A stretch of DNA of 64,000 nucleotides. It comes from Cellvibrio sp. OA-2007 (GTDB taxonomy: Bacteria; Pseudomonadota; Gammaproteobacteria; Pseudomonadales; Cellvibrionaceae). Location of the stretch: contig NZ_BBUL01000020.1 of NCBI RefSeq assembly GCF_000953825.1, positions 62,001-126,000 on the forward strand, read 5' to 3'. This document shows, piece after piece, positions 49,483-58,126 of the stretch. The notes beneath the pieces are model-generated. The model saw nothing but the letters and a program-made list of their open reading frames with translations, was not told where the DNA came from and searched no databases. The position numbers were made by a program, and so were the translations under genes. Position 1 is the first letter of the stretch. Every line of letters starts with the position of its first letter.

Positions 49483-50160
49483 TTACACCAGTGGAGGAAA
49501 ACGCAGCAATTGGCCAGGCTGCAATTGACGGAAGTTCTGCAGCTGGTTAAGGCGTGCAATCGCGAGATAATAAGAGCTATCTTTATAAATTTGATAGCAG
49601 AGCAGGGGCAGTGTATCGCCCGCTTTGACTTCCACTAAATGGGTTAAATCCGGTGATTCCAGACTCGCCCCGCGAAACGTTTCTTCGATACTTTTATAGG
49701 CAGTAAACGATAAATCTATTTTTGCGCGTAAAGGTTCACCGCTGGGTTTAAACAGGGTGTAATTTACTTTTAAGGCTTCCATTCGCGCTTTAAATAACAA
49801 TGGCCCCCAGGAAACTTCTACCACTGGCGGTTCATGTTCGGAGCCATCGTAGTCATAGGCTACTTTACGCAGCAGTGCGACTTGCTCACGCACACTTTGA
49901 GTAGTGCCTTCTACTACCCCTGTGCCATCCAACACCAATTCTTTAAATTCATATTTGTCGGGTTTGGATTTACTGTATTTTTTTTCGCTGCCCGGTCCCT
50001 GTGCCTCATTTTCGGCATAGACAATAGCAGAGCTGTGGGTATAACCCGCAGGGTTTATTAAGGCTTCGAATGGTGTATCACCATTAACTGTGGCAACGCC
50101 GTCGTTGACATCACATGGCGAAATTTTTAATTTTATTTTTGTACCTGTAGCCACCGACAT
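49483..50160 (-). CDS. LysM-containing baseplate/tube-cap protein (Afp7-like)
   Basis: A 225-residue protein. The N-terminal half (EALINPAGYTHSSAIVYA) is the conserved region of the Afp7/gp53-like hub adaptor, and the C-terminus is a LysM (VEVKAGDTLPLLCYQIYKDS...LQPGQLLRFPPL). In phage and eCIS such proteins attach the spike to the tube and hold it in the baseplate; the LysM need not bind peptidoglycan here. It starts two bases after the DUF5908 gene. Confidence 0.92.
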   Translation of the reverse strand: MSVATGTKIKLKISPCDVNDGVATVNGDTPFEALINPAGYTHSSAIVYAENEAQGPGSEKKYSKSKPDKYEFKELVLDGTGVVEGTTQSVREQVALLRKVAYDYDGSEHEPPVVEVSWGPLLFKARMEALKVNYTLFKPSGEPLRAKIDLSFTAYKSIEETFRGASLESPDLTHLVEVKAGDTLPLLCYQIYKDSSYYLAIARLNQLQNFRQLQPGQLLRFPPLV

Positions 50161-50162
50161 GA

Positions 50163-50330
50163 TTAGCGCTGCCCTTTATCCTGAAGCATTTCCAATATCA
50201 ACCGGCGACATTCACTCATCACTTCCTGCTTGATGCTGGCACTGGCGATTTCTCGCTCGGCAACTGGCGCAGACTCTTCTTCATCCACCACATTGGATTT
50301 AATTAACAATTGTTTAATTTCTATGGCCAT
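50163..50330 (-). CDS. 55-residue DUF5908-type protein (Afp6-like)
   Basis: A 55-codon frame from ATG 50330 (MAIEIKQLLIKSNVV...RRLILEMLQDKGQR) to TAA 50163-50165. It fills the gap between the second tube gene and the LysM gene. The opening MAIEIKQLLIKSNV and the C-terminal helix ECRRLILEMLQ are typical of the small DUF5908 family that occurs at this position in eCIS clusters. The exact role in the particle is not known to me. It is too short for many gene finders and easily missed. Confidence 0.85.
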   Translation of the reverse strand: MAIEIKQLLIKSNVVDEEESAPVAEREIASASIKQEVMSECRRLILEMLQDKGQR

Positions 50331-50364
50331 GATGGATTAATCGCCGCTGTATCGTTGACAGGTG

Positions 50365-50847
50365 TTACACAATTCGTTTCGAGTAGGTGTAACTGAATAC
50401 AATTTTTTCAATGGCAACTTCATTTTTAGTTGCGTTAAAGGCTTCTACTTCCCACTTGATGGGGAATGCATTGGCGAAAGTCCAACCGCGAATCGGTTCA
50501 GCGTTTTCATTCAACAGATACACATTGATGGTGCGCGGTACAATCGCATTAATGAAATCGCCTTCCATAATCTCCCTGCACCAGACCACTAGCGGTGAAG
50601 CGCTAGAGGCAATGCCACGCTTCAACTCCAGATTGCTCTGTTTGATCGCGGTAGGCAATTTATGCACAAAGCGATTTTCGCCACCTTCCGACACGTCTTC
50701 CGTCGACATTTCACTGCTGATGCCCGACACATCCTGAAAGGAAGAATCAACACCATCACTGCTGCCTTCAAAAACTACTTTGAAATAAAACGCAGAAGGC
50801 GGGTATAAACCGCCTTCTGTGCTGACTCGGGAAGCTGCTGCGGACAT
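50365..50847 (-). CDS. second tube protein (Afp5-like)
   Basis: A 160-residue T4 gp19-like tube protein. The core FYFKVVFEGSSDGVDSSFQDVSGI (residues 21-44) and the C-terminal AFPIKWEVEAFNATKNEVAIEKIVFSY match the hexameric tube fold. It is shorter and slightly different from the main tube protein encoded just before it, as with Afp1 versus Afp5, where the Afp5-type ring caps the tube at the baseplate. Confidence 0.92.
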   Translation of the reverse strand: MSAAASRVSTEGGLYPPSAFYFKVVFEGSSDGVDSSFQDVSGISSEMSTEDVSEGGENRFVHKLPTAIKQSNLELKRGIASSASPLVVWCREIMEGDFINAIVPRTINVYLLNENAEPIRGWTFANAFPIKWEVEAFNATKNEVAIEKIVFSYTYSKRIV

Positions 50848-50863
50848 TTAGCTATGTGCACCC

Positions 50864-51322
50864 TTAACCATTTGCAATGGTCAAACCTTCGTGAACAATT
50901 TCAATGCTCTCGATCGCGACTTCATTGCCTTCTGCTTTTAAATCAGTAGACGAAATTTTAGTCGGCCAGGCATTTGCCAAAGTCCACACCATAGTGGGTG
51001 CGCTGCTCTCATCGAGCAAACTAATGGTGATAGGAACACGCTTGATGGTGTTCAATTTAATTTGATTGAGCCAATCCCAAAATTTGTTATCGCCCTTGAA
51101 CACGCCTTTTTTCATGGTCACATTGCCAAACTTTTTCATGCCCGGCATTTTGATCACAGAAAATTGCTTGCTGTCACCTGAGCGATATTTAATTTCTTCC
51201 GATTGAATATCCAATCCGCTGACTTCCTGAAAGGACATTACATTGGAATCCCACTTCACTTCAAAGTGAAACTTGGGCAGGGGCCAAATATTGGCTGATT
51301 GTGTTGAGCCGTCTTCTGCCAT
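50864..51322 (-). CDS. main inner tube protein (Afp1-like)
   Basis: A 152-residue tube subunit with the gp19-like signature: PLPKFHFEVKWDSNVMSFQEVSGLD (15-39), then KKFGNVTMKKGVF and AWPTKISSTDLKAEGNEVAIESIEIVHEG. Hexamers stack into the tube that carries the payload. AAGGTAGAG precedes ATG 51322. A terminator-like hairpin separates it from the sheath gene, so it may also have its own promoter in the 163-base gap. Confidence 0.95.
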   Translation of the reverse strand: MAEDGSTQSANIWPLPKFHFEVKWDSNVMSFQEVSGLDIQSEEIKYRSGDSKQFSVIKMPGMKKFGNVTMKKGVFKGDNKFWDWLNQIKLNTIKRVPITISLLDESSAPTMVWTLANAWPTKISSTDLKAEGNEVAIESIEIVHEGLTIANG

Positions 51323-51465
51323 AGTAATCTCTACCTTAATTTATCTATGGATTGAAAAATGTGCAAAGTCCTTGCAGTGAATTCACTGGGCATTTATCCG
51401 CAAATAAAATCAGCAAATGAAATGCAACAACCTCGCGTCAAATGTATTCGCTTAACAACGTTTGT
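51323..51465 (-). promoter_or_regulatory. possible tube-gene promoter region
   Basis: This AT-rich gap between the sheath terminator and the tube gene holds weak promoter-like pairs on the minus strand, such as TTGCAC, 17 bases, TAAATT. The evidence is slight; it rests mainly on the terminator upstream of it. Confidence 0.25.
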
Positions 51466-51496
51466 AAAAATCCGAGGCGAGCGCCTTAGGATTTTT
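51466..51496 (-). terminator. hairpin at the 3' end of the sheath gene
   Basis: AAAAATCCGAGGCG and CGCCTTAGGATTTTT form a stem with one bulge; read on the minus strand the stem ends in TTTTT. It overlaps the sheath stop codon at 51486-51488. This is the form of an intrinsic terminator or attenuator. Confidence 0.6.
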
Positions 51497-53132
51497 GCAT
51501 TTGTTGCTGGAAGGTAATCTCAATGAATTCTGCTGGGCGACTCAATGCAACCAATACCGTCACACGCAAAATACCTTCGAGAATATCTTCGGCAGTCATG
51601 GTTTCGCCCAAGCCTACGTGCACACTAAATGCATCTTCCGGGCTTGAACCAGCAAGGCCGCCACGCTTCCATACACCGGTGAGGAAATTGCCAATCATAC
51701 TTTTGATGGTGACCCAGGTATTGGCAACGTTTGGCTCAAACACATAAGCCTTGCTCGCCAATTTTACCGACTCTTCCAACATGATCATGGTGCGGCGCAC
51801 ATTCACGTAGCGCCAATCCAGACTGTTGCCATCGAGTGTGCGTGCGCCCCATACCAGCGTACCTTCACCGATAAAGGTGCGAATTGCATTGACGGATTTA
51901 CCGGCGGTATTCACGTTGAGGTCTTCTTGCTCTTCATGATTAATATTCACCGTGGGTGATGCAACTGCGCTCAAGCTAACGTTTGCTGGCGCTTTCCACA
52001 CACCGCGGGTGTTATCCACCATGGTGTAGATACCGGCCATAGCGGCGCTTGGCGGCAGTAAATTTAATTTGTGTTGAATACCGGCGAGCACTTTGTTGTA
52101 CAGCGGGCAAACTGCGCTGAGAGTTTTATGCAATTCATTGTTTTCCGCACTGCTTTTATTCGGGGTATCCGACAGTTTGGCAATTTCAGCAATGATGCTT
52201 TCCTGCTTTTTCAGCGATGGAATCGTTTCGCGCACCTCTTTGGTCAACAAACTTTCCAGCGCAGGCAAGCTGTCAGCGTGAATATTGCGGAATGACAACT
52301 CAGACACAGGCACAATCGAACTATTGACCCATGGGTAATAGACGGCACTAAAGGCGGGGAAGTTAGTGGCCATTTTATTGCGGAAATTATCGATACATTC
52401 GTTATCGCGGTTATCCATAAAACCGCCGTAGATATCGAGAATCGCGAAGCGGTTTTTCATTTCATAACCGCAGTGTGCCACCATAGATTGCTGCAGTTTG
52501 TAACAATCGGCTTGCTCTAATGACACAGCATCGGGAATCACCAACATGGTTGGCTCTTGCTCTTTTTTCAGCAATTGAATACCGGTAGCTAGATCACCCT
52601 CTTCAATACCATTGCTGTAATTACCCACGGAGACAACGTAACAAGCACCGCCACCGTTTTGGAAAAACAACATCATGCTGCGATACAGCAGATAATAAGA
52701 GCCTTCAAGTGACAGGAAAAACTTGTCATCTTTACCAAGTGAAAAATCTTCATCGGCGCTGCTAAACGGATCGGGATTTTTATCCACACCGGAGATAGCA
52801 GCAACTGCCTGACGGGCGTTATTAATTTCGGTAGCGATTGTTTTTTCATCGTCCGAGGCGCCAGGTGCGGCGGCAAACACCGCAGGAGTTGGTGCAGCAC
52901 TGCCCTTGCGCGCAAGGCTAAATGTGGCTGGCGGCGGGCCGCCGAAGTAGCTGATAAATTCAGCCATTGAGGTAATGCGCCAGGGTTTGTTGAGCAGGCT
53001 TTTGCCTTTGTTATCGGCAAACTCTGTGTAGCCGACAAACGCCGGAACAGCGGTAGCTACTTCAACAACTGAGTTGGGAAATGCGTCTTTCTCGAGGATG
53101 TAGACGCCGGGAGTTTTATACGCGCCAGCCAT
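51486..53132 (-). CDS. contractile sheath protein
   Basis: A 548-residue sheath subunit. The N-terminal YKTPGVYILEKDAFPNSVVEVATAVPAFVGYTEFA (5-40) and the C-terminal VWGARTLDGNSLDWRYVNVRRTMIMLEESVK, followed by WKRGGLAGSSPEDAFSVHVG, are the two conserved parts of phage and eCIS sheaths. Only one sheath gene is present, against three in Afp and PVC. Between residues 60 and 135 there is an insertion rich in Ala and Pro that probably forms an outer decoration domain. Contraction drives the tube into the target membrane. Confidence 0.95.
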   Translation of the reverse strand: MAGAYKTPGVYILEKDAFPNSVVEVATAVPAFVGYTEFADNKGKSLLNKPWRITSMAEFISYFGGPPPATFSLARKGSAAPTPAVFAAAPGASDDEKTIATEINNARQAVAAISGVDKNPDPFSSADEDFSLGKDDKFFLSLEGSYYLLYRSMMLFFQNGGGACYVVSVGNYSNGIEEGDLATGIQLLKKEQEPTMLVIPDAVSLEQADCYKLQQSMVAHCGYEMKNRFAILDIYGGFMDNRDNECIDNFRNKMATNFPAFSAVYYPWVNSSIVPVSELSFRNIHADSLPALESLLTKEVRETIPSLKKQESIIAEIAKLSDTPNKSSAENNELHKTLSAVCPLYNKVLAGIQHKLNLLPPSAAMAGIYTMVDNTRGVWKAPANVSLSAVASPTVNINHEEQEDLNVNTAGKSVNAIRTFIGEGTLVWGARTLDGNSLDWRYVNVRRTMIMLEESVKLASKAYVFEPNVANTWVTIKSMIGNFLTGVWKRGGLAGSSPEDAFSVHVGLGETMTAEDILEGILRVTVLVALSRPAEFIEITFQQQMQKS

Positions 53133-53149
53133 ATTCGTTCCTTTAAGTG

Positions 53150-53959
53150 CTATTGATTTACATAAATTTCTGCAACAAGGATTTGCTGCCCCCTGAGATC
53201 CATGCTCCTGCTGATCAAGTTAACTCCTGCGTTGGGTAAACGCTTGATCAGAATTTTGCCTGCGTTGCTTTTATCTTTCAGTTGAAACCGCTGTTTTGGC
53301 GCACTGTTCATTGCAATGGGAGTTTGCGAAATAAACGCTTTGCCATTTTTGACGACAACTTCATCACTAGGATCAAATGCCACCGCCAATTGCGAACTTA
53401 AATCATGGATCTCCAATTCCAATTTCGCAAGTTCACCAAAAAAATAGTACTTCCAATAGATATCGCGTGTGTTGAATTTAATATTGCGCAAAACCGGTGC
53501 GATCGATTCGCGTACTTGCGCAAATTCAGTGCTACTTAAATCTATATCCACAATTAACAGCGGTGTTTTATCGCCAGGTTTTGCGCGTACAGGTCGCGTG
53601 TCTTGCGATTCTGCCGGTTGCGTATCAAGTAATACAAGGCTGGTGTTATCTGCTGTAATATTTTTACTGTGGTAATACAAAGGCAATTTTCTATTTTGTG
53701 TTTCCAGTGTATAGAAACCAAAATAAGGATCTTGCGCAAACACTTCAAACCGCAGTACTGCTTCTTCATCAAATGCAAGCAAACATTCTTGATCCGCGAT
53801 CAATGAAAATCCTGTCGCTTCAATGCGCATTAATAATTGATATTGCTGCATTACTCGCCGCGTTGCGGGCGTGGGTGAAAAAATTAAATTAGTGCAACGA
53901 CCATCGGCAAAAAAAAGGTGCTCAACCGTCAGAGTCAATATGGGTTTGAAATGTGCCAT
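53150..53959 (-). CDS. conserved-context eCIS protein of unknown function
   Basis: A 269-residue soluble protein (MAHFKPILTLTVEHLFFADG; SSQLAVAFDPSDEVVVKN; C-terminal QILVAEIYVNQ). It is beta-rich, without signal peptide or catalytic motif. It lies between the DUF4255 terminator gene and the sheath gene with 15-17 base gaps, so it belongs to the particle operon. Genes of this size are found at this position in several eCIS clusters. The exact structural role is not known to me. Confidence 0.65.
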   Translation of the reverse strand: MAHFKPILTLTVEHLFFADGRCTNLIFSPTPATRRVMQQYQLLMRIEATGFSLIADQECLLAFDEEAVLRFEVFAQDPYFGFYTLETQNRKLPLYYHSKNITADNTSLVLLDTQPAESQDTRPVRAKPGDKTPLLIVDIDLSSTEFAQVRESIAPVLRNIKFNTRDIYWKYYFFGELAKLELEIHDLSSQLAVAFDPSDEVVVKNGKAFISQTPIAMNSAPKQRFQLKDKSNAGKILIKRLPNAGVNLISRSMDLRGQQILVAEIYVNQ

Positions 53960-53974
53960 GAAGATTGACCCGCA

Positions 53975-54535
53975 TTAACCACGCAAATCGCCTTGCGGTT
54001 TGCTAACCAGAGGCAACTGAGCAATTACGTTATCAGGATTGATGGTTACCATGCGCACACGGTAATACACGGAGGGAAGGTATTTCCCGCCCAACAAACC
54101 CCAAAGATTACTTAAATCCTGAATGTTCAGGTTCTCGATATCCAATACGAGTTTATCGATGCGAGAGTCCAGATCCGGTGTTGAATGTTTATCAAATACC
54201 GGCTGCATCTGAAAAAATGCGATAGCTTTGGAAATAAATTTCAGCGCTTCGGCATAGTTGCTACCACTGAAATTCGCCGCCAACATCACATACAAATTTA
54301 AATAGACCGAGCGACTGCCAACTAGAGCGCGACCATCAAAACCGGCAGTGCGCGCTGCGCCAGATTGCGGCACAGTATCTTTTTCAATATTGGTCAGCAG
54401 TAAAATTAATTTATTGTTGGTGTGTGGTGCCGCGCTGCCATCGCTCTCCACCAAACTGGATACCACGACGATATCTTCAGTGAGATTATTGGTGCGCTTG
54501 AGATAAGCATTCAGCTGCGTCGCTAAATGATTCAT
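53975..54535 (-). CDS. tail-terminator / DUF4255 protein (Afp16-like)
   Basis: About 186 residues from ATG 54535; the longer frame begins with TTG at 54550. MNHLATQLNAYLKRTNNLTEDIVVVSSL and the later YLNLYVMLAANFSGSNYAEALKFISKAIAFFQ are the DUF4255/Pvc16 signature. The family member in Afp caps the tube end and helps set particle length. It is the first gene of the eCIS operon in transcription order, unlike Afp where it is near the end. Confidence 0.9.
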   Translation of the reverse strand: MNHLATQLNAYLKRTNNLTEDIVVVSSLVESDGSAAPHTNNKLILLLTNIEKDTVPQSGAARTAGFDGRALVGSRSVYLNLYVMLAANFSGSNYAEALKFISKAIAFFQMQPVFDKHSTPDLDSRIDKLVLDIENLNIQDLSNLWGLLGGKYLPSVYYRVRMVTINPDNVIAQLPLVSKPQGDLRG

Positions 54536-54823
54536 GGCAGCCTGGATCAATCCACACCCCTAATGACGATTTCTAAATTTATGATTTTGGGGATGGTAGC
54601 ACAAAATATTTTTGCGTCTTGTTCTTTTTTAAATACCGACCAGTTCACAAATCAAATTTGATGATTGATGCGCCAATAAATATTGGCCTCCCTGTTTAAG
54701 TATAAAAATCAAACAAAATGGCACGCAAATCACTTTATTCTTTTCGCGGATGTATTTGAATACTTCATTCTTATCGTTATGTTTTTAAAATAACCTGCGT
54801 TAAGGTTGATAATAGTTAGGCAT
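54536..54823. promoter_or_regulatory. eCIS operon upstream region
   Basis: The 288 bases between the cyclic-di-GMP gene and the first eCIS gene contain no gene. A perfect seven-base inverted repeat, GCCAATA-AA-TATTGGC, lies at 54672-54687 and could be an operator for the eCIS promoter on the minus strand. The region is AT-rich as promoters often are. No regulator can be assigned. Confidence 0.45.
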
Positions 54824-57418
54824 TCAAGCCGACATATTAAATTTATCTACCGGCACCGGGCGGCCAAAATAATAGCCTTGGTATTTTAAACAGCCTTCTT
54901 TTTCTAACCAATCGCGCTGCTCTTTAGTCTCTACACCTTCGGCAATTACCGTGAGTTCCATGCTCTGCGCGAGGCGAATAATCATGCGCGCGATGGCGGC
55001 GTCATTGGGGTCGATGAGGATATCCTTAACAAAAGATTTATCGATTTTTAATTCGCTGATTGGCAGGCGTTTTAAATAGGAGAGTGATGAATAACCTGTG
55101 CCGAAATCGTCGAGGGAAAATTTAATCCCGTGGCTTTTTAGGGCATCCATTTTAGTGATAATTTCCTGCTGGTTAGCAACCAACATACTCTCAGTGAGTT
55201 CGAGTTTTAATTTATAGGGCGCCGCACCGCTCTGTTCAATGATGCCCAGCAATTGCGCAACAAAATCCGGGTGCTGGAATTGGCGTGCGCTGACATTGAT
55301 CGAAAGAATAATATCGGCTGTTTGTGCTGATTTACTCCATTCCACTAATTGCGCGCAAGCGGTGGCAAAAATCCAATTGCCCATGGGCAGGATCAAACCG
55401 GATTCTTCGGCGATGGGAATAAAATCCAACGGCGGGATCATTCCGCGCTGTGGGTGTATCCAACGAATCAACGCTTCTGCACCCACTAGTGTGCCGGTGT
55501 GATTAATTTGCGGTTGATAATAGAGTTGGAATTGATGCTGTTGCAATGCATCACGAATTTCATTTTGCAACGCAAATCGCTGTGCCGTTAAAGTTTGCAT
55601 TTCCGGATCAAAAAAGCGCAAGGTATTACGCCCTGCCGCTTTGGCGTGATACATGGCTTGATCAGCTTGTTTTAATAATTCTTCTATCTGTACCGGTTTA
55701 TCACCAAACAAACAAATACCAATACTAGGTGAATTAAAATATTCCTGTCCCTCTAATTGATAAGCACAATTTAGACTGGCCAGAATTTTTTCTGCAATTT
55801 GTTGTACATGCAATGCCGCTTTATCGTGATCTTCATCAAGCCCTTCAAATACCACTAGAAACTCGTCGCCGCCCAGACGCGCGACGGTATCCTGCGTGCG
55901 CACCGCAAGCCGCAACCGTTCAGCAACGGCAATTAGTAAAAGATCGCCTATATGATGGCCACGATTATCATTGAGCGTTTTAAAATCATCGAGGTCGATA
56001 AACAAGAGTGCACCGAGTTTTCCTTGCCGCAAGCTTGTCGCAATCGCATGTTCCAGCCGGTCTTGCAGCAGGCGACGATTCGGTAGTTGTGTGAGGGGAT
56101 CAAAAAATGCCAGTTTATTGATCCGCTCTTCACTTTCTTTGCGCTGGGTGATATCGCGGCTCAGCACTACAAAACGTGCAATTCCATCTTGCTCATCAGC
56201 TTTGCGCGAAACCGATAATTCAAAGGTGGCAAAACCGCGCGGTAACATCAGCGAATAACATTTACCAGAAGACATGCCTTTTTCAGCAGCTTCATCGAGC
56301 GCGGCATGAACGATAGTGCAGGCGTCTTCTGGTAAAAATAAATGAAAACTTTTGCCCAAAAATTTTATCGGCGCTACGGTGAGTAGTTCAGGTTGATTAG
56401 TGTGGTAATTGTGAATAATGCCGTTGATATCAATTTCAAATAACAAGTCGGGAATCGCATCTAGTGTTGCCTGCAAATGCGCGCGCGCATGCAGCAGTTC
56501 GCGAGTCTGTTCGGCAACTGCTTCTTGTAGATGTAATCGCCGCCGCTGCAACATCACCATCAACCAGCTCTGATAAGCCAACAAAAAACTCAATACCAAG
56601 GCAATAAGTATTTCGCCAATTAATTGCCAGCGTTTAGTCCAACCTGCGATGGGTGTAACACTGAGCGTCCAACTGCCGTTGGGCACTTCGAAGGATTTAT
56701 CAACCGGGTCGATCAAATACTCAGGCGAGTTCACTGCAATAATATCTTGCTCACCAGTTTCTGGATTTATTCGCCAGAGCTTATAAGCCATACCCTGCGT
56801 ATCCAACTGAGAGAGATTAGCCGCCTTCAATAATCGATCTATGCGAATGGTGACATTGCTGAAGCCCCAGAACTTCGTTTCACTTTGATCAACCAAATAA
56901 ATCGGCAAGCGCGCAATGGCACCTACACCACCTTGCACCAATTGCACCGGCCCAGCGAGAGTTAACTTGCCGGAGTCGCGGGCACGAATCGCTTCTTTAT
57001 TTTGTATGGTATCCGCAAGCTGATTAAAACCGAGGGATTTTTCGTTACCGGCTAGAGGATAAACCTGAGTGATGATGCCATTTGGCGACAAGCTGATATG
57101 AGAGACGCTATCGAAGTAGGGTAGTAGCTCGCGCGCTGCGTCATCAAAACGGCTTGTTGAACCATGCCCCAAGCGGATCATGGCGGCAAAAGAATAATTG
57201 AGTGTAAGCGCCTGATTGAGGCTATCGCGCACCAAAAAAGCATGATTCTGCGCAATATTTTCCACATCCGCACGGGTTGCATGGCGCTGATTTTGCTCAA
57301 ACTGCCAAATTATAAGCGCCGAAAGACTGAGGCAGACTAAGAATACTGCCAACGCCATGGCTTTAGGTCTGCGCAGTAAAAAAGGAATGACCTCAGGCAT
57401 AACAGCGAAAACACCCAC
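54824..57418 (-). CDS. CHASE-PAS-GGDEF-EAL cyclic-di-GMP protein
   Basis: An 864-residue inner-membrane protein. Helices at about 18-38 and 265-290 enclose a periplasmic CHASE-type sensor (NHAFLVRDSLNQALTLNYSFA, then PLAGNEKSLGFN). A PAS domain (about 310-425), GGDEF (motif GGDEF near 518) and EAL (EALIRW near 650) follow. Both catalytic motifs are intact. It senses an external signal and changes cyclic-di-GMP. It lies directly upstream of the eCIS operon in the same orientation; a functional link is possible but unproven. Confidence 0.95.
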   Translation of the reverse strand: MGVFAVMPEVIPFLLRRPKAMALAVFLVCLSLSALIIWQFEQNQRHATRADVENIAQNHAFLVRDSLNQALTLNYSFAAMIRLGHGSTSRFDDAARELLPYFDSVSHISLSPNGIITQVYPLAGNEKSLGFNQLADTIQNKEAIRARDSGKLTLAGPVQLVQGGVGAIARLPIYLVDQSETKFWGFSNVTIRIDRLLKAANLSQLDTQGMAYKLWRINPETGEQDIIAVNSPEYLIDPVDKSFEVPNGSWTLSVTPIAGWTKRWQLIGEILIALVLSFLLAYQSWLMVMLQRRRLHLQEAVAEQTRELLHARAHLQATLDAIPDLLFEIDINGIIHNYHTNQPELLTVAPIKFLGKSFHLFLPEDACTIVHAALDEAAEKGMSSGKCYSLMLPRGFATFELSVSRKADEQDGIARFVVLSRDITQRKESEERINKLAFFDPLTQLPNRRLLQDRLEHAIATSLRQGKLGALLFIDLDDFKTLNDNRGHHIGDLLLIAVAERLRLAVRTQDTVARLGGDEFLVVFEGLDEDHDKAALHVQQIAEKILASLNCAYQLEGQEYFNSPSIGICLFGDKPVQIEELLKQADQAMYHAKAAGRNTLRFFDPEMQTLTAQRFALQNEIRDALQQHQFQLYYQPQINHTGTLVGAEALIRWIHPQRGMIPPLDFIPIAEESGLILPMGNWIFATACAQLVEWSKSAQTADIILSINVSARQFQHPDFVAQLLGIIEQSGAAPYKLKLELTESMLVANQQEIITKMDALKSHGIKFSLDDFGTGYSSLSYLKRLPISELKIDKSFVKDILIDPNDAAIARMIIRLAQSMELTVIAEGVETKEQRDWLEKEGCLKYQGYYFGRPVPVDKFNMSA

Positions 57419-57443
57419 AATTGCTAGATAAATTTAGTGCTCA

Positions 57444-57641
57444 CTATAGCATCGTCGATGAGAAGTGCGTCCTGTGATTATTACCACTGGCATCTATCAC
57501 TTCCAACGCCACCTCAGATATCCAACCCATCTCGGTTTCCGCTTCGCACAATTGCCATGGATTAGAGCGGCCGCTACTGGGGATTAACAACAATGGTTTT
57601 TTAATGCCGCCGAGATTGATGGGGGTAAGACTGAAAAAGGT
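57444..57641 (-). pseudogene. gene remnant, unidentified
   Basis: On the minus strand, in the same frame as the RES remnant and just past its stop codon, an open stretch reads protein-like residues (PINLGGIKKPLLLIPSS...CEAETEMGWISEVALEVIDA). It ends at TAG 57444-57446. It has no start codon of its own and looks like the tail of a lost gene. Confidence 0.25.
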
Positions 57642-57845
57642 CTACAGCAAAAACCGCGTATCAAACGGATACTGCCTGACACTAATAATTTCTGCATTGG
57701 CAGCAGCGACATGACGTGGGTTAAACAAATAGTTGAAGCTGTGCGGCACTACCGCACTGGGTACACGCATGAAGAGTGAGCTGCCGCTGATTAACCATTC
57801 ATCACCTATGGCGCGGGTGAATTCGAGATCGTTTTGCCGCACGTA
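57642..57845 (-). pseudogene. RES-domain toxin C-terminal remnant
   Basis: The minus-strand frame contains TRAIGDEWLISGSSLFMRVP, then SAVVPHSFNYLFNPRH and FDTRFLL, the conserved C-terminal half of RES toxins, which degrade NAD. The N-terminal half with the catalytic Arg and Tyr is missing or out of frame. It is a relic of a RES-Xre toxin-antitoxin pair. Confidence 0.6.
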
Positions 57846-58080
57846 ACCAGCGCTCTGTTTCATCGGTAGTCTGTTTTTGGCCTTTTTCACGGCAATGGGT
57901 GAGCCTACGCAGCGGAATGATCCAATCCAGATCGCGCCGGTTAAACCCCTGATCCACCAACAAGTCCACCGCCGAGGTAACAATGCCTTCGCGGCTGACT
58001 CGCACTACATCACCGTGATGCTCTAGCAGTTCTATTAGCCGCGCATTTTCAATACTAAGCCTTTCAAGATCTGTAACCAC
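57802..58080 (-). CDS. 92-residue frame of unknown status
   Basis: Opens with MVTDLERLSIENARLIELLEHHG and continues in a helical, charged style to IIPLRRLTHCREKGQ. It overlaps the RES remnant in another frame and may be a truncated regulator or the upstream half of a frameshifted gene. No family recognised and no clear ribosome-binding site. Confidence 0.3.
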   Translation of the reverse strand: MVTDLERLSIENARLIELLEHHGDVVRVSREGIVTSAVDLLVDQGFNRRDLDWIIPLRRLTHCREKGQKQTTDETERWLRAAKRSRIHPRHR

Positions 58081-58126
58081 AGGAGTTTATTCGCCATTTA
58101 AAAGATGATTTTGAACCGACCAGTTG

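Noticed and set aside
22256-54535. Prophage or type VI secretion system
   Set aside because: No capsid, portal, terminase, lysis or integrase genes, and no TssJLM membrane-complex or ClpV genes. DUF4157 cargo, the eCIS ATPase and tape-measure families favour an eCIS.
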